A DNA stretch of 64,000 nt, from contig OY987271.1 of assembly GCA_963920665.1 (NCBI GenBank), positions 14,263,350-14,327,349 of the forward strand, written 5' to 3'. Each line of letters starts with the position of its first letter. Positions within the stretch are counted from its first letter, which is position 1. The notes beneath the pieces are model-generated. The model was not told the origin of the DNA. It was given only the letters and a program-made list of their open reading frames with translations, and ran no database searches. The stretch is from Straminergon stramineum (taxonomy: Eukaryota; Streptophyta; Bryopsida; Hypnales; Calliergonaceae). The translations under genes were made by a program, and so were the position numbers. Shown piece after piece: positions 1-13,519 of this stretch.

Positions 1-1575
1 CTTCACCTTGCACTACTCCAAATCATGTCTGAAATTCCTTATTTGATTAGTCACGGGTGCCTTCACCTTAGTTGTATTGGAAATTGACCGTAGTTAGTGT
101 GTCATGAATAGAGAGGAAGGGATAGTTGAGATGATTAGACAAAGTAGGACCAAAGTTTTTGCAAATTTCATTTCTTTAGTTTCATATGCTCCACGCTTTG
201 TTCAAATAAGATCTCATTTATATTAACTCGTGATTGAATTTCAATTTCAAAATCTCCCTTTATAAAGGAAGTAACTATAGAATATCGATTAGTATTTTTT
301 GTCATAAATTTTTGGTTGATTTCTATATGTCCTTTGTTGATTTTGATTGGTTGTTTTTGAATTGTTTGTCTTAATTGTGTGTTTTAATGGGTTGATTGAA
401 TTCCAATTTGGTGTGTTTTTGGATGGTGAACGAATTTTGAATGAATGATTGTGTTGATTTGGATGGGTGGTTTCCTAATTGGAGCGGTCCGGTTTTTCAA
501 CCAAGTTCAAATTTTTTAATCTATGTTCCAAATTGGGTGAAGATTCTACCAAGTCAGATTGTATGTAGGTGAGTGTCTAGTCCAGTTGGCTATGTGTAAA
601 TAAATTTTAATTTGGAATTTTATGAATAGTTAGGGTGGTTGCCTTTGTAATTCCAATTTGGTAGTTAACTGGTGGTTGGGTTGTCTCTTCCAAATTGGTA
701 ACCGACAAGTTTGGAATTCCTATTTGGTTTGAATTTTCTTTCATTTTTCTTACCGTCTGTTGAATGAAGTCTAGTCGTGTCTCAACTTGGTGAAGTTGTG
801 TATTTCTTTGTTTTGGAAGTGTTTCCAAATTGGATATGTGTGTGTGTGTTATTTGATTAGATGCGAGATGTCAGAATGTTTTTGGACTTTGTGTTAAGGT
901 CTTGGTTGGATATGTTTGCTATTTGGAGAAATTTTTGTGAAATGAATTGAAAAGGTGAAGTGAAGATAGATGGAAGTTGTGAAGTAAATGAGAACCTAAT
1001 TGAAAATTCTAGAGTGATAGAGATCAAGTATTCCAATTAGGGAATAATAATAATAATAATAATAATATAAATATAAATATGAATGTAAGAGTGGAAGAAA
1101 TGAGAAGTGAGTGGAGGATAAAGAGAAAAAAATATTATGTGTAATGGTGATTTGATCACCAATTGATTAATCAAATTAAAATTACATACCAATTGGTATT
1201 GTGAGCATGTGTGCAATATTATGTGCTGAGATTTGTGGTGAATTAAGTGTGAAAGTGGATGTTGAAGTGATGGAGAATAATTTGTGTCCAGTCCAAATTG
1301 GTTAATGATGATTCATGTTATGTAAATGTTTCCAAATGGGAAGTCTATTTGATGGAATGTGACTTGTGTTAATTTAAGTCAACATCCAAATTGGGTTTGT
1401 AGTGTCGTTGTAGTTATGTTTTGGGGTATGGAATTCCAAGTTGGGTTATTGAATAAGTCAAGATATTTGGTTTTAAATATAGAACCTATTAGCATAGAAA
1501 TATCCTACTTGACCATCTCCCTTGGAACAAACTTATTATACTCATAGGATAGTTTCCAATTTGGTCATTATCCTT
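1..1575 (+). repeat. Large AT-rich dispersed repeat R1, copy A
   Basis: This is non-coding, AT-rich DNA with many short CCAATTTGG/CCAATTGG-type words. Its right part (about 1340-1575) closely matches 42725-42975 on the same strand, including a shared run around the words GTTATGTTTTGGGGTATGG and TAGCATAGAAATATCC. Related sequence occurs in reverse orientation at about 37060-38120 and 45880-46760. No protein domain, clear long terminal repeat or primer-binding site is visible, so the class is unknown. A short (AAT)n run sits at about 1043-1066. The left edge may lie outside the window. Confidence 0.6.
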
Positions 1576-4500
1576 CTTCGACAGTAACATATTTGCACAA
1601 AAACATAAGAAAATAAATTTGCAAAATCTCATTGGGCGATAGTATGAAGCAAGTTTAAGACATTCCCTATAATAAATAACTTTGAGGCAGAATGGATTGC
1701 ACTTGTTTGCTTGCAATTCTAAAGAGTTAGTCGATAAATGGAGCTTATACTTCATAAGCATGGATCTCCTAGATTTCAATGCATTTGCAATAATTGCAAA
1801 ACCATATTCTTACATTTTATATAAAATTGTGTATTGAATTCAAATAGGATACTACTCAATTTGTGAAGCGGATCCAATACTATTCAAATAATGAAATTTA
1901 ATGTTAACTATACTAATTGATTTAAAATTGCTATAAGTGTTCATTCTTGATGAATATTTTTACCAACTATGTTAATAGAGATCCTTCTTTGAATAATAAC
2001 TATGTTATTGGTAAAAATCTTCATGTAGAGTAAAAATGTATATCAATTTCAAAGCAATTAGTATGGTACCACTAAGTTTCAATACTAAACTAATTGAAAT
2101 GCAAGCACTTGCAAAATTGGCACCCCAATGAGGTGGTCATAGATTCAAATTCTTCTATTGGTGGAGTGCTTACCACTATAGTCCACCCAACTACAGTGAA
2201 TCAAATGACCTTGTAGAGATGAAGATTTGAAGATCCAAGAATTTCTCCAGGGAAAGAAAATGCTCATTCTTTATAAGATTTACACCTTAACGGAAGCCTC
2301 AAGGATGGAATTCTCCATCTAAGGTGAAAACACCCAAAATCTTATGTGTACCTATTCTTAACATATAGACTTCTATTGGCAGTATCCTCCAAAGTGCAAT
2401 TATATTTATCCCATACTTAACTGCGATTAGTTGTCTATTCATTCACTAGATTTTGGTATTATTGGACCAAGCTACATGACAATTAAAGTGGTTGAGGGAA
2501 TTCCACTTTGAAAATTAAAAGTAATTGCATGTCTTGTCCAAAAATTATAATTTTTTAAATTTAATTCTGAATTTTCAATTGCTACTACTATAGAAATGTC
2601 TTTTTTTCTATTAAAAAAGGTCCCTCCGTCTATGTTGCATTGCTTATTTTGACAGTTTTGGATGTTTTCACTGTAGGTCCACAAGGCTTAAGGGCCATTC
2701 CCACCTAGCGTTTGCAAACACCATGAGCTTAAAGATAAAACTTCGTCATTAAAAGAAAATCATTTTTTTTCTGGCAGTTCAGGTTCGGAATCTAGTGATA
2801 GTTTCTTACTAAGGCATAGTTCCCACATGATTGGTACTTATCGTTAAGGACCTCAAGTACCCCAACACAGCCAATTACCGATATTGATCCGATGGCCAAA
2901 AATAGTCTGAATCTCAAACTTTGAATGAATTCAAAAATAAACATATCACCATCTATGGACAAGGAATTGTCGTAGGCATCCAAGTATTAGAAAAGATTTC
3001 ACTACAATTCAATATCAAAGCATGTGCTCCAAATAAGGGGTGGAGAGATTGTTTTTATAATGAAATTCATTATCCATCATGAATCTTCAAAGGATATGGG
3101 ACAATTTGAAGATGAGAGCTTGACCACTCATTGTCAAAACGCAAGGATTGTGTGCAATGTAGAACTTCAAACCTCATGTAGGCATAATAGAATAACTTTT
3201 TTCAAGAAACTTTGAACTAAGAAAAGTTGGTAAATCAAAGTAACTTTCATCTCCAAATTTTTTTTTGAGATTCTAAGCCTCCCATCAAAAGTATGGGACA
3301 AAGTTCAAAAAGGGGTTGGGACAAACCCCTAAAGTTTCATTGCATATTAAACCCTCAATGCCCAAGGTCTTTTTGAGCTTCCTGAAACTTGTTCTAAATT
3401 GAACTAAAAGCCAACATTTTAGTAAGTTCTATCAATTTTTTTTAATTGTAACCACACAAATTCAAACCTAACATGTTAAGTTTCAAATAGGAAAAGAGAA
3501 GTTAACAATTTTACATATGAATTGAAAGATTGTAATGTTTGATCATGAGGGGGTTCAAACTATGAAACCAATTTAAAGCCTTTCAATCCTCTTTTCACAT
3601 GTCAAATCTAAGAAATTGGTCACTAAAAAAATATGAGGGTTAAAGGGCAGAACATGCATAACCCCCAATGAATTTATAGCTTCTCAAAATTTGTTCTTTT
3701 ATTTTTCTTAAATGAATTTTTCATGTGTTTTTTTTGTAAGATCTAGTGTCTTTGAGAGCCCTTGATACTACAATCAAGATTTGCAATGGACACCCTTGCA
3801 CAAAATCTTGAATAGAAAATTCATAATAATTCATTTTCATAATTTGATTTTTGATGCTAAAACTAAACTTCCAAAATAATTTCAAAATAAAAAATACTAA
3901 AAATAAGAACTTAATTAGTTTATATTTAACTTCAAAGTTTTATTGACAAGAGAATTTTGTACCTCAAGCATTTTAAGGATTAAAGTAGGTATCTCCTTGA
4001 CCACCACTTCTTGCTACTCTACCTAATTACTATTATTATTAAAAGAGTCAAATTTTCGTATTTTCTTCTTGGCAAGTGAAAGGAGCTTCCAACACACCAA
4101 AGAATGCAACATTTGAATATTGTATGCAAAAGTCATGATGGGTCAAATCTTTTTTGATAGAGGTTATAAAATTGTTCTTCCACATAGGTACATATTGATT
4201 TTGAAGATGTACGCTAAGTGGTGATGGTCTTGGGTTAGTGGTGCATATGGGGGATCTAGGTTATAGTTGCATTCCACAATGAGGAAAAACACACACATTT
4301 GTGACACCCCAAATGTGTTGGATGCCATTAACTTACCGTAAGCTTACTACGAATTGATTTTGCAATATATTTGAACCATTTTTTTCATTTCCACATTGGA
4401 ACCACACTACACTAAAAAAATATTTATTGTCATCCATACCTAGCTATTTACTGAAGGCTGTAATTTTCAACAGAAGATGAATATTTTTACCAAGAATGTA

Positions 4501-5800
4501 TATATCAATACAATTCAAAGAAAAAAAATTCCTATAAACATAGTTGGCAAAAGTATTTATCAAAAGGAGAAATTTATATCATTTTAAAATCTATTTGTTG
4601 TGGTGACAATGAATACAATTATTAGTGTAGTGAAAGAGATAACACAATTTTTGAAAAAAATTATTCAAATTGAAGCAAGAAGCCCATTGTAGATTGTTTG
4701 GTCATTGTACATAGACATAGTTATTTGATTCACATTTTTTGTATGCATGCGAACGAGAAATTAAGATTAATTTCACATGCATTTCAATCAACTCCTTTTT
4801 TGAAAAAAAATTATATATTAGAGGGTGGTCAAAGTAAAAACATATAGCTTCCCATTGTGGGCCGGAGGGAGGGACTATTCTGGTCTTTGGGGATTCTAAT
4901 GTGTCTCTTACTTCCTTACATGGTTCCAATGGAAATCCAAAAGCACCCTTGGTAGAATGAAACAAATAATGAGCCTTTAGCCATGTGTAGTGTACTCATT
5001 GAATTCATGAAATGGTGACTATCTAATCCAACTCTAAAACTTTAAGTCCCAACTGTAAACTCAGTGCAATAAAAACTACATTAGAATACAATAAAATTGA
5101 ATTTGATCTAAAACTAGAGCTTTGAATTGAACTCCAATCTCAATAGTGGATCTACTTACATTAGTCAATCTACAAAGCTAATTCAAGGGGAAGTCGGGCT
5201 ACGCACATGACATGTGTCCATGAAAACTTGTTTCTCTTCAATGTTGTTATTCACGCTACACTACTGTAATATTCATTGCATATTAGATCATTTTTGACAA
5301 AGTACCTTGTTCACAAGTCTCCTCTTTCTAGGATTAAAGATTTTGAAGAAGTGTAGTTTGTGGATGAAATAATGAAAAGTATTTCACTTGTTGCACAAAG
5401 CCAAAGAAAATGTTTCTTCCAACCCCTCTTTGAATTTTGTCTCTAACTTTTTATTGGAGGATCTGAATCTCAAATGGATTTTTGGAGATGAAAGTTAACT
5501 TGATTTCCCAACTTTTCTCAGTTCAAAGTTTCTTGGAAAAAGTTACTTTACTATGCCTAAATGAGGCTTGAAGTTCTACATTGAACACAATTCCTGCATT
5601 TGACTTAATTAGGTATGAGCAATTGAGCATCTACTAATCTTAATTTACATATCCCACATGGATTGTTTTACTTCCCATCACCCCACTTGTATAAACAAAT
5701 TACCTACACAATCTTGCACTCTCATTCCAATATTGCCTTACAAATGTTTTGGAGGTGAGAGCTAGAAAGTCATGAACCTCTTTGATTTTTTCTACTTGCG
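1576..5800. other. AT-rich gene-free stretch
   Basis: No gene, RNA or clear element is recognised. The open frames here are short, occur on both strands and lack recognisable motifs. Parts (for example 3240-3700) carry words resembling the F1 repeat family described further right, such as an ACCCCTAAAG end at about 3325, but no complete element can be delimited. Confidence 0.5.
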
Positions 5801-7080
5801 TCCCCGCTAATTTTGGCTATGGGTTGCCAATGTTCTTATGTAATGGACCCTTGACCCGGCATATAGGTAAGAGCGGCTGTTAGCACACGGAATCTTCATT
5901 TTCTGAAGATTTTTAAGGTGTGATTACGAACTACTGTCACTGTGGTGGGCCAACGACACAGAGGTGTTAAGTGGTCGTAGGAGTGCTCTCACGTCGATGC
6001 CACCTCGACTGCCAAGTAGGTTCAGTAGATAGTGGAGCAGTCAGGTGGGAACGCCCGATGATTTAAAGCTGACTTAATACCTTCGTAACGCCAAGTAGGA
6101 ACGTACCTTTAGATAGTTGAGCCATTCCCAACAGACAGTTTATTCATGCAGGAGTTAAGTTCACCCTTCCTTCTTTCTAGTTGCCAGGACTGATTCCATC
6201 AGTACCTCACAAGTTCGTTGGATTGGAATTTATGAGGAATTTCATCAGAAGGGTACTACCGACGGATTGTTAATTGTGCAATAGTAGGTGAACAGCTCTC
6301 ATTCTTTTCGTCTCTTGTGTTATTTTTCACATTTTTGTTATCCATTTAACTTACTCATGCGAAATTCTGGGCAACAAAATCTGTGGTGGGGGACTGAATT
6401 GAAAGGACTCTGACGTTGCCTTCGTTTTTGTTTTTTCCACCAGGCCACCTGTGGCTGTTTTTCCCCTTGGCAATGAAATCCCATTTCATTTGTTTAAAAA
6501 AACAAAACAAAAAACTCCCTGACCAAGAATTGAAGTAAGTTAATGTACGTTAAAAGTTCACGTGCTTGAGAGTTGCGAGTCATGCATGGTGGTAACTCAG
6601 TCGAAAAGCTATGTACAGGGCGGCACTGTCCTTGCTTGTCTGCAAATGCAAAAAAAAAAAGCTGAAAGATGCCCAAGTGCCAGATACTGAATGTGCATGT
6701 GCATTTTTCTATGAACCGAATGAGTTGGATTCCACTTAAGAAATGGAGAAAGAATGCTAAAAAAGGAAGAGAAAGAGAAAGAGAAAGAGAGAAAAAGGAA
6801 CTCCAAACCATCTTCACATGGATGGTTGGGGTACATGGAGAATTTGTTCAGGTAAGTTCCCATGTTGTTGTTTACCAATGAGTGTCCCTTTTGCATCATT
6901 GAAAATGGAATTCCCATGGGGAACAAAAGTGTCTCGTTATATGGCTCCTCAGCCAACCTCAATTCTTGAATCAATTGATAAGTTCTTCTTCCTAGTCATG
7001 TTTTCCTTGTTCATGGTTGCTCAGCCAACTCCAATCCTTGAATTCAAATTGATTGATAAGTTCTTCCCATGCATCTAGCA
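5800..7080. other. Higher-complexity gene-free stretch with a small tandem duplication
   Basis: Base composition is more balanced than the surroundings, which could mark an old exon, UTR, promoter or non-coding RNA, but no convincing coding frame is present. A purine run (GAAAGA)n lies at about 6757-6800. An imperfect direct duplication lies at about 6941-7070: two copies sharing CTCAGCCAAC and TTGATAAGTTCTTC, about 75 bp apart. The open frame running through it (6818-7078) is short and unrecognised. Confidence 0.35.
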
Positions 7081-7995
7081 AAGCATGATAAGCATACCTT
7101 CCTTGAATTGGGAGGAATATTGCGTAGTTGTAAGTTACAATTGATGTTATGGAACCTTTGAGGAGTTAGATGAGTGACACATAGGCTAAATGAAAGAGTA
7201 ACCTAAATGAACCGTTTTTATTTGGATGAAATAATTGCCAAATTTCTACAAATATTTTAAATTTTTAGGTAGGACGGAACAATAATTATTTAGCCAGATT
7301 TGACAACAATTTTGTTGAAAATTGCTAGATATCCTATTGTAGTTACATGGAAAAATCGAAATATTCTGCAAAATCTTGAAGAATTGATGCCTTGGCTAAA
7401 ATATTGGAGCTACCTTAGTGAAAAATGAAAAATAGAAAAATAGTGTTAATGGACCTTGAGATGCTCTCATTTATGATATTATTGCATGTCACTTTAATTT
7501 CTTAGAAGTCATACTATTTTTATCCTTGACCCCTAAAGTGTCAAGAATCTCCTTGGGAAACTCTTGAAGGTTTGGCCAAGTACCTATGATCTCAATTTTT
7601 GGTAAGATTTTTTAAATTTTTGTTTAAGATAGGATAATTGATTAGCTTTTGAAAAATATAATTTTTATTTCAATTGGTACTTGTATCAAAATTTATGCTA
7701 CAATAAATCTAAAACAAGCAAGAATAGGCGACAAAAATAGAAACTTGAAATAAGAATTTTTCAAACTAATTTTTTTAAATTTATATTTTTGTTTATGTTT
7801 CCATCTCAAAGCTATCAACAATTTAGTTTTTCCTTCTATCTCATACCCACTTTGACTTAGGCAATTATTTAAAGAATGAAAATTACATGGATTCTTTTGG
7901 GGGGGATGAGGGGGGGCAAACTTTCAATTCAATTCTTCAACATAAAAATATTTAAATTCAAAAACTTTAATACAAATAAATCTAATTAAAAGGAT

Positions 7996-8223
7996 TTAAC
8001 CTGTAAATGATGTCACAACCATTTTTTGGTCGATTAATGATGGAGAATTCTTTTGTGTAGGATAGAAGTGCTACTATTCATGCTTGGAATTTTGTACAGA
8101 AAGGAGAGATCTTCCACAATAGTTTGAACTCTAATGAGTATTTTGTTTTTTTAAAGTAGATGATGTCAGATGGTTCCAAAAGGGATGATTTCCACAGTCA
8201 CCATCCCATCCATTAAGGGTTAA
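7996..8223 (+). mobile_element. F2 MITE-like element, copy a (TTAA-bounded)
   Basis: This non-coding element of about 228 bp has TTAA at both edges (7996-7999 and 8220-8223), with termini beginning TTAACC and ending AAGGGTTAA. Its interior matches at least five other places in the window: 10416-10640, 10828-11058, about 11190-11420, 27434-27615 and 50493-50691. The first four of these are in the opposite orientation and the last is in the same one. The TTAA at both ends resembles the TTAA target duplication of piggyBac-type transposons; that assignment is an inference. Confidence 0.6.
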
Positions 8224-8239
8224 AGCCTAATACTCTAGT

Positions 8240-8472
8240 TAGTCTAAGAGCAAAAAAAACTCGTTTTCTTCACTTTAAACATTTATATCTCATGATCAAT
8301 ACAATCAAAGTTTTTGAAATTTCTTCCAAACATTCTCATACAAGTCTATTGCAAGATCCTAAGTTTGAATATGCTAAAGAAAAACAGGTTTAAATTTTTT
8401 GTTGTTTGTATTGAAAATGGCAATCTCCACTGTTTTTTGACAAAAAAAAGGCCTTGGGACTTTATGGGTTAA
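8240..8472 (-). mobile_element. F1 element fragment, reverse orientation
   Basis: The reverse complement matches the left part of the F1 element at 34870-35824. It ends at 8469-8472 in TTAA preceded by ATGGG, as expected for the F1 left terminus in reverse. No coding capacity is seen. It probably represents a truncated copy. Confidence 0.5.
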
Positions 8473-8850
8473 GTTCTTTGAAATTCATATGTATCTAAGT
8501 AATATAAAGTCATGTAAAATCTCCATTGTACATTGAAATACGACTTTGTTTCTACAGAAACTAGTTGTATATTATAATATGGCCATATTTAAATATGATA
8601 ATGTAGTTAAATACAAAAATATTAAATTATAAGTAATTGGCATGTGAGTGAAAATGGAATGTCAAAAAGGGCCTCCAAGATATTGAACCCCAAAGAACCA
8701 AAGTGCCTCTAATATTGCCTTGGATTTATTTCCAAATCCTTGAAGATTCTTTAGATAACATCAAATTTGAAATTTGTCAACAAAAGTGAGACAACAATCT
8801 AAGTTGAGACTTGAGCGTAAGAAAGTATAATCCGATTGCTCACTTAACCA

Positions 8851-9700
8851 ATAAAGAACCAAGGCCTTTTATTTTATTTTATCAAAAACCATTCAAAATT
8901 GCCATTTCTATTGCAATGAGCAAAGAGTTTTGAAATTTTTTTATTGCATATTTGTTCATGGGATCTTGTACTAGACTAGTAGAAGAATGTGTAGAAGAAA
9001 TTTCAAAATATTTGATTACGTAGATTGCAAAATATTTTCATTTAAAGTGAAAAAATGGGAATTTTTTGCACCATATGGGACTAGATATTAGACTTTGAAT
9101 CTTAACTTAAAACTTTTCTCTATGTATGCTCATTTTATAATTTTCTTGTGTTGAAAAATTGAGTTGAAAGTCTAGGAATTTAAAAAAAAAATAATTACAC
9201 TTGATTTTCATTCATTAAAAATTGTTAAGTAGAATTAGATACAAGATAGAAGGAAAGACTAAATTGTTAAAAACTCTAAGATGGATTTGAAACATACTAA
9301 TTCCAATGGTGAGATTGTTCTACCAAGAAAACTAACCCTATAGAACTTCTTTGTTTCAAAAATTGTGAAAATTGAGCTCAAAAATAAATCCAATACATTC
9401 TTTTCTCTATGGTTCCCCAAAGCACAAGATGTTCCATAATTTCACATCACTAATCCAAATGGAATGAATCAAATCTCTCCATATAGACAAAAACATAGCC
9501 TAATCTATAAGAAACAAATTTTTAAATTTTAATCTCAAGTTTTTATTTTTTTCCTTTGCTACTAGGCAACTTCTATTTTGCACTTAGGATGGCATAACTT
9601 TTGAAAAGAGAAAATAAAGATTCAATGACTTCTTATTTTATCTTGAAGTTCAATTGTACTTCAAAGCATCACTCCTTATAATCATTTACTTAGGTAGTAC
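8851..9700 (+). mobile_element. F1 element, degenerate copy
   Basis: This non-coding stretch is collinear with the F1 copies at 13520-14367 and 29140-30700. Shared landmarks run in the same order: a TTAACC-like left end, CATTTCTA-type words, GTAGAAG, and AATTCCAATGGTGAGATTGTTCTACC near 9300. At 9298-9299 it preserves the uninterrupted TA site that in the 29.7-kb copy is split by a MITE. The right end is not clear. Confidence 0.5.
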
Positions 9701-9762
9701 ATTTCTAAATCAAGGATCTTCAACTATTCTACATTTCACAAAAATTGGTTACAAATGTACTA

Positions 9763-10254
9763 AGGTAAACCACACCATGATAGACAAAAGATCCATTCCA
9801 AACACCTAGGGAATAATTTGTCAAAGTCTTGCATCAACCCAGGACCAAATAAAATTCAATAAATGAGATTTGGGCTACATTAGGTTTAGTTAGTGGTCCA
9901 TATTATTAGCCACAATCTACCTCTTAGATAACAATAATGGAATGATTAATGATTCCCATTGGAATTGCCCCCCTTTGATTGTAAGTTCATCACCTGAAGT
10001 GATCTTTTCAGGCCATTATAAATGTGACCATGTGAAAAGATATTGCAATCTCTTTAGGTGAGCAAGATAATCAATATGGATACACTAGTTGGGACCAATT
10101 AGACAACACACTTCAAAAATTCATAACAAATTCATACTTTTTTGAAAAAATATATTTTCAATTGCTCTCGCCATTTCTCACATTTGTCTTTGTGAAGAAA
10201 ACAAATCTGAAAATTCCAACAATGGCATTCTACAAGTCATGGGGTGGTTTACTT
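9763..10254. mobile_element. TA-bounded MITE, AGGTAA family, copy 1
   Basis: This 492-bp non-coding element has inverted ends: AGGTAAACCACACCATGA at the left and its approximate inverse TCATGGGGTGGTTTACTT at the right. It is flanked on both sides by TA (9761-9762 and 10255-10256), the target duplication of Tc1/mariner (Stowaway-like) elements. A second member with nearly the same termini is at 29726-30267. The assignment to Tc1/mariner rests on the TA duplication only, because no transposase is present. Confidence 0.65.
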
Positions 10255-10415
10255 TACTAGGAACACATTCACAAGCTTATGTCTACCCACTTTTTCTTTT
10301 TCTTTTTTTTCTTTTTTTTGAAACAACCCACTTCTTCTTCTTTTTTTCCTTTTTTTCTTTTTCATTCATTTTTTAACAACCCACTTTATTGTTTCAATAT
10401 TGAACCCAACGAAGC

Positions 10416-11420
10416 TTCACCCTTGAATGCAGAATTGGTGATAGTGGAAATCATGCTTTTTGGAACCGTATGACATCATTCATTTAAAAAAAATATATTC
10501 TTTGGGAGTCAAACTATTGTAGAACATCTCCCCTTTCCACCCCTAATTTCAAGGATGAATAGTTGCAATTCTATCCTATACAGGAATATTCCTTGTCATT
10601 CATCGGACAAAAAACATCCGTCACATCATTTATGGGTTAATGTACCTGCTGGGACTTTCTGGATGTGCATGTTGGGTTCTTATCATTGTTTGTTTTTCTT
10701 TTGTGGGGCACATGAAGACTGACTGACTCAGCCTGGATTTCAGCACAAGTTGTTTTCTTTTTGGTCACGTGGTCAGCTTGAAAGTCAGAGTGAATGTGCA
10801 AAATCATGGACTCCTCCATTTGAAGTCTTAATCCTTAAAGGACAGACTCGTGACCGTTCAAAATCATTTGTTTTGATACCATGGGAATCATCGGTTTACA
10901 AAAATTCTAAAGTGTCACTTATTGGAAATCAAACAACTGGAGAAGATCTTCCCTTTCCATACAAAAATCTGAGGATGAATAGTTGCACTTTTGTCCTACA
11001 TAGAAAGATACTGTCATCCATTAGACACTAAACATCCGTATGGACATTTATGTGTTAACCTTGTAAGGACTAGGCACCCATGACCAAGGTAGTCGCCAAA
11101 ATTCTCCAATTATTGGACCAATAGGTGCACCCTCTTCTTCTACAATAAACAATGAAATCATCCAGCGAACTATTTTGGTCCTCCATGTCCTTACACGGGT
11201 TGGAATGTCAAGTTGATCACCATGGAAATCATCCTTTTGGGTGTAGTGTGAAGCATATGTTTTTAAAAAAAGAGTACTTATTGGAGGTCAAACTAATTTG
11301 CAAGACCTCCCCTTTTCACACAAAATTCTAGGGATGAACATTTACACTTCTCTTATACATAAGGATTCTTTGTCATCCATTGGACACTTTGAGGTTGTTG
11401 CATCATTGTTATAGGGTTAA
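10416..11420 (-). repeat. Cluster of three F2 elements in the same orientation
   Basis: Three related units lie head to tail, at about 10416-10640, 10828-11058 and 11190-11420. Each carries the same internal words in order: GGAATCAT or GAAATCAT, TCAAAC, CCCTTT or CCCCTTTTC, GGATGAA, GTCATCCATT, then a GGGTTAA or GTGTTAA end. The middle unit has TTAA at both edges (10828-10831 and 11055-11058). The right ends of the others are TTAA (10637-10640 and 11417-11420) and the left ends are degenerate. Two pyrimidine-rich runs precede the cluster at about 10285-10370. Confidence 0.6.
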
Positions 11421-11949
11421 ATCCTATAACAACCGATGCAATCATTTAGTGGTTGTTGCCCATGCATTTTTCCTTCAAATCTTTATTTCTTTTTAATGTA
11501 CACAAGAATGGGTTGTCTTTGAAATAGTGAATTGCACATTGAAATTGTTATTACCTAAATATTATCTCCCAAAATAATGTGGTATTTTGAGGCCCAAAAT
11601 TGTTTCAAAAACCTCTTATTTTGAAATAAGGCTAAAATCTTCATCTATAATTATTCATTCTCTAACAAATCCAATTACAGGTTCTTTATTTCACTTCTTC
11701 AAATGCATTCTCCAAAAAATTTAGAGCAAATTCCCCTCCAATTGCAAGTTCAATGTGTGTAAACTTCAAAAAATAGTCTTTTTTAGACCTTCCTAAAGGT
11801 GAAGATTTGTCTTTCAACATTTTTAGAAAGAAACATCTATGTCCAAAACTAGTGCAAATTAACCAATATGTTGGAAAATATATTGATAATACATGTCAAA
11901 AGTTATTAATAACAAAAACATTTTCTTCTTCATCTTTAAAAAAAATAAT

Positions 11950-12459
11950 GTGGAAAGTGGTACTAAATGAAAGAAAAAACAACTTCTACAAAAATTTAGA
12001 ATTATTAATCTCAATGGAGAGAATATTTTAGCAAACAATAGGAACCCATTATGTTTCTATTTATTTGGAAATTTTTTAAATTGAGGTCAAAAAATGACTT
12101 TATATATTTTTTCTACCTTCATTGCCTGCAAAATAAAACTCCTCATACCTTTCACCTCATTAATCAGAATTGAATGGTTCAAGTTTTTTTGAGTAGGTAT
12201 CAATTTAGAAAATTACATAAAATTAAATATTTTTCTTAAGAACATACCTTTAGCTATCTATTTTGACATTGAAATTAGAAAAAAACTTATAAATTTTGTC
12301 GTTTTAGTTGGAATGATGTGAAATAAAAGCTTCGCATGTAGATTAGGATGATGAGCATCTACTTTAGAAATTATGCAAAATATTCAAATTATGAAGTTTA
12401 TAGAGCTTGCCCAACTTCTCAAAAAGCCAAAGTGGACTCTTTAGTCTTATAGGGATTAA
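11950..12459 (+). mobile_element. F1 element, right half
   Basis: This stretch is collinear with the right half of the other F1 copies (the ATTGAGGTCA, CATAACTTT/CATACCTTT and AATGG words in order). It ends at TAGGGATTAA with TTAA at 12456-12459. The left half is not recognisable. It is non-coding. Confidence 0.45.
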
Positions 12460-13519
12460 TAGTGAAGAAATGAGTAGAAAGTATATAGCATTATTGAAGT
12501 ATTCAAAACTTTCTATTAGGGAAAAATAATGATAAAATCTTCACTTTTTGCACTAATCAATGTAAGATGAAATTTTAGGCAATTGAAAAGAATTTATATT
12601 TGAAAAAATTTAATTGTATTTTTGGTAAATTTTCAAAGTGAAATTGTGAGTAGGTTTTGCCTTAGAAAGCAAAACCTAGGGGATCCCTTTCTAATATGGT
12701 TGGGAAGGTTGATTGTTTTGCTATTGTCACTTTTGAAGGTAGAATAATTCTTCAATTAGACTTTTGTGAGGTTTTTGTTTTCAATTCTTTTTCTATGCTC
12801 CAACACTCTTAAATTTCCTCTCCCACACAATCCAATCCATATGCTATTGACAATTGGATGCCACTACAATCTTGAACTAGTGCCTATAGTTCCAAAGACA
12901 ATTTTTCAAGTTTGATCAATTCATCAATGCAAAGTTTGGTTCTATCAACCTAATCAATTTCCAATTTATATTTATATGATACTTATAGTAATTCCTAATA
13001 TTTTCATCCTTTAAGTTTGATTGACTTTCACTACAAAAAAACAAGGGTATAAATGACTAGTTCACAATCACTATAGTAGTAATTTCTTGTCCACAACAAT
13101 TGCAAAATAGTCATTTTGAGGTCATTGTTGTGTTATAGTCATTGTAGACACTTTTTTTTTATAATGTTTGTATATTCTTATCTGTAAACTACCTTATTTG
13201 CCTAATTGCTAATTTAATATGCTCAAGGAAATTTTTGAGCTATAGCAATTTGTCTCTATTATATGAAGCATGAGGCTTAAGATGGAACACTTACAAATTA
13301 TTTGCTTTACTCCATTCAATCTATGTGCTTCCTTTCTCCCGCTCTTACTCCACCTCAACTAGACAATTAATTTGTCCAAAGACTACAATTACATGATGCT
13401 CTTAACAACCAATACTAGATTGTATTTGGTAAATTAGTCTTGACTCACTTGATGTTGAAACTGGTTTTATTCTTTCTTTTGGAACTCAATTAGTCTAATT
13501 GTGTAAATCTACTTCACAA
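12460..13519. other. AT-rich gene-free stretch
   Basis: I see no gene, RNA gene or delimited element here. Confidence 0.5.

Noticed and set aside
6494..6974. Overlapping open frames of 107 and 121 codons
   Set aside because: They are driven by the (GAAAGA)n tract, giving Ser/Leu/Phe runs; no motif.
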